Assembly (NCBI GenBank): GCA_934401725.1
Contig: CAKRSS010000048.1
Location: 1 to 15,397 of the forward strand
DNA length: 15,397 nucleotides
Source: an uncultured Eubacteriales bacterium
GTDB lineage: Bacteria > Bacillota > Clostridia > Oscillospirales > CAG-272
Direction of reading: 5' to 3'
Shown here: piece by piece, positions 13,483 through 15,397 of the stretch
How the letters are laid out: every line of letters starts with the position of its first letter
How positions within the stretch are numbered: the stretch's first letter is position 1
Program-made: the position numbers and the translations under genes
Notes under the pieces: model-generated
Databases searched by the model: none
Told to the model about the DNA's origin: nothing
The model's input: the letters and a program-made list of their open reading frames with translations, nothing else

Positions 13483-14732
13483 AGCTCGCAGACAGCGTCA
13501 GACGCTTCTGGAGACGCCTCGGCAAGCGTCAGAGGGTTGGTATTGCCGTGGTGGCCGTAATGCTGCTTACGGCGATTGTGGCGGCGGTGGCGATAGCGGC
13601 CGCGCGCCCGCGCGTCAACACGAGCGCCTTCAGAGTTTATTTTGACGAGCGCAAAACGGTTGCATATAATAATACCGTGCGGGGCGGCGTCGTTTACATC
13701 AACGCCTTCGACCTCGCCGAATACTGCGACCTCACGGTCGGCGGCGACACCTCGCGCCTGCGGCTTTACGCCTCGGAGGGCGAGTACGCAGACTTTGTCC
13801 CCGGCTCGGCGACGGCGTCGCTCGGCGGGGTTGAGGTGCTTATGCCGGGTCCGGCCTACTACGACCACGACGCGCTGTGGATTCCCTGCGAATTTGTCAA
13901 CAGCAACTTCAATTTTGTCAGCATAGTGATTGACACGGAATACAACAAGCTGTCCGTGTGGCGCGACGAGGCCGAGGGGAGCACGACCACCTCACCGGTC
14001 TACCGCACGGTGACGTTTCTGCGCTCGGGCACGACGCCGGGCGTCGACACCACGCCCGGACAGGGGGAGGACATTGACGTTATGATAAGCTCATACACCT
14101 TCAAGACCGACATTTCGGCCTACAAGAAATATCTCGACCCGCGCGACCCGTCCATGCTCGTGCTTGCGAACAAGGTGCACAAGCTGGGCGCCGACTACGT
14201 GCCGGGTACGCTTGTGACGCTCGACACGTCGCTGACGATATACGGCGGGGTCAAGCAGCTGGAGCAGACCGCCGCGGGCGCGCTGACCGCCCTGATGCAG
14301 GAGATGCGCGCGGCCGGGTACGGCGACATATACGTCACGAGCGCCTACCGCGACTACGCCTACCAACAGGCGCTGTTTTCGACCTACATCAACCGCGAGA
14401 TGTCCGCCGACCCGTCGTTGGACTACGAGGCGGCGCGCCGTCGCGTGCTTGAATACTCCGCCGAGCCGGGCACAAGCGAGCACCAGACGGGGCTATGTGT
14501 TGATTTCATCGCCGTCGGCATGACCGAACTCGACGAGACGTTCGCCGCGCAGCCCGTCTACTCGTGGCTGTGCGACAACGCTTACAAGTTTGGATTTATT
14601 CTGCGCTACCCCGCCGACAAGGTTTCGGTGACGGGCTACAGCTACGAGCCGTGGCACTACCGTTTTGTCGGCCAGAAGGCCGCCGCCGAAATGAGACTGT
14701 CGGGGGAGTGTTTGGAGGAGTATTTGGGGTGA
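13479..14732 (+). CDS. Membrane-anchored VanY-type D,D-carboxypeptidase (M15B)
   Basis: This 417-residue protein is predicted to trim the terminal D-alanine of peptidoglycan stem peptides outside the cell. A basic N-terminus and one membrane span (about 20-43) form an uncleaved anchor. Residues about 50-155 resemble the copper-amine-oxidase N-terminal-like domain found in clostridial wall proteins (VYINAFDLAEYCDL, ALWIPCEFV). A linker rich in Thr/Ser/Gly follows. The peptidase domain occupies about 240-410, with YVTSAYRDYAYQQALF, SEHQTGLCVDF (zinc ligands H335 and D342) and EPWHYR (catalytic E390, zinc ligand H393). All active-site residues are present. The start is the ATG overlapping the mnmM stop, with AAAGG upstream. 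It ends 13 bases before the terminal motif of element copy 2. Confidence 0.9.
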   Translation: MKLADSVRRFWRRLGKRQRVGIAVVAVMLLTAIVAAVAIAAARPRVNTSAFRVYFDERKTVAYNNTVRGGVVYINAFDLAEYCDLTVGGDTSRLRLYASEGEYADFVPGSATASLGGVEVLMPGPAYYDHDALWIPCEFVNSNFNFVSIVIDTEYNKLSVWRDEAEGSTTTSPVYRTVTFLRSGTTPGVDTTPGQGEDIDVMISSYTFKTDISAYKKYLDPRDPSMLVLANKVHKLGADYVPGTLVTLDTSLTIYGGVKQLEQTAAGALTALMQEMRAAGYGDIYVTSAYRDYAYQQALFSTYINREMSADPSLDYEAARRRVLEYSAEPGTSEHQTGLCVDFIAVGMTELDETFAAQPVYSWLCDNAYKFGFILRYPADKVSVTGYSYEPWHYRFVGQKAAAEMRLSGECLEEYLG

Positions 14733-14745
14733 GTGTGGGCTAATT

Positions 14746-15397
14746 GCATATGCACCTGCGCTTTTAAGAAAAGTTCTTTGGCCTTGGCAGGCGCACGCCG
14801 TGGAGGCCACCGACGGTGGAGAAGTGTACTCGCCGAACGTCGGCGGGACGTTAAGAAGTGTACTTTTCTGTTGTGCAACAGAAAAGTACCAAAAGAATGC
14901 ACCAAAGGGGCCGAACCTACGGTTCGCCCCCTCTGGACTCCCCCTCTCCCTTGATGGATTGGCGGTGGCGGGTGACACCATCATTGGCGCACGCATCCGG
15001 CATCACGCCTTTTGGTGACGCACGCCCTGTCCCCGCTCGGACTCGCCGGGAAGGCTACTTTAGGCGTTTTCTCTAAACTTAGCGGGACGTCTTTTGGGGT
15101 CAACCAGTGCGTGCATGCGGATGGCAGCTTACAGGGGTGAAGATGGGCACGAAATGCTTGAAAAAGTTAGTTTTGGGCAGAAAAGCGGTTAAAATTGAAC
15201 GTTCGTCGAGCCCCGAAAGCTCAATTTTCCCGCCCGCCATCAACAAACTACTTTGCCAGCAGAAAATCGATTTAGGCTGAACCCCCGGAACACGTACAAC
15301 CGGGGACAAAGCCGTACTAAAACAAAGGCGCGGTAGAGCGATTCTGACCGAGCCGCGCCGGATGCGTGCGCCAATGAGGGTGAGAACGCTCCCTTAA
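14746..15397 (+). repeat. Long inverted-repeat element, copy 2, cut by the window end
   Basis: This starts with GCATATGC at 14746, 13 bases after the carboxypeptidase stop, in the same orientation as copy 1. It contains one roughly 95-bp unit (about 14767-14850), the hairpin at 14860-14889, the arm with CGAACCTACGGTTCG, the spacer and 54-base core, and the right arm from 15301. The right arm 15301-15366 matches copy 1 closely. The left arm is altered: after GCATCCGGC it carries ATCACGCCTTTTGGTGACG instead of the copy 1 sequence. The remainder, expected to hold inverted tandem units, lies beyond the window. No gene is credible in this stretch on either strand. Confidence 0.8.
14860..14889 (+). 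other. Conserved 13-bp hairpin in element copy 2
   Basis: GTACTTTTCTGTT pairs perfectly with AACAGAAAAGTAC, as in copy 1, around the loop GTGC (ATGC in copy 1). Only the loop base differs, and the stem is untouched. Confidence 0.8.

Noticed and set aside
15100..15309. 69-codon minus-strand open frame in the core of element copy 2
   Set aside because: The same frame in copy 1 is broken by a stop (CGT TAA) within the otherwise conserved region, so the core is not conserved as protein.

Overview
The window looks like chromosomal DNA of a GC-rich Clostridia member, most likely Oscillospirales or a neighbouring gut lineage. This rests on the bacterial V/A-type ATPase operon of the Enterococcus/clostridial ntp kind, a DUF6062-type cysteine protein and an MnmM-type tRNA methyltransferase side by side, strong Gram-positive ribosome binding sites, and no outer-membrane genes. 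The genus is not determined. No phage, CRISPR, transposase, rRNA or tRNA gene was seen.

Layout. Positions 1-906 hold no gene. They contain a branched palindromic repeat (1-148) and a degenerate array of three related GC-rich units (187-906). From 958 to 9927 there is a plus-strand operon for a rotary V/A-type ATPase, in the order I-K-E-C-F-A-B-D (ntpI, K, E, C, G, A, B, D). A small lipoprotein gene lies 2 bases behind ntpD, and a good intrinsic terminator follows at 9943-9981. The proteolipid keeps every side-chain and main-chain Na+ ligand position known from Enterococcus hirae NtpK, so the enzyme is predicted to move Na+. A gene for the small peripheral-stalk partner of subunit E (NtpF/AhaH type) is absent here.

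Positions 9985-11087 are a non-coding, long imperfect inverted repeat with a central core. It sits between the convergent lipoprotein and 8-oxoguanine glycosylase genes. A second copy in the same orientation starts at 14746 and runs off the window end. These elements carry a 12-13 bp hairpin that shows compensatory base changes between copies, a 54-base core identical in both copies, and a tandem unit of about 95 bp. They are the least explained part of the window.

Between the two copies lie four genes. ogg (minus strand) diverges from a three-gene plus-strand operon: DUF6062-like protein, mnmM, and a membrane-anchored VanY-type D,D-carboxypeptidase. These three overlap by 1 and 4 bases. The divergent promoters between ogg and the DUF6062 gene face each other, so each transcript reads through the other promoter.

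How it fits together: the first block energises the membrane by ATP-driven or reversible Na+ transport. The second block groups DNA repair, tRNA modification and cell-wall trimming, with no obvious shared pathway. All function calls come from reading motifs by eye; no database search was made.
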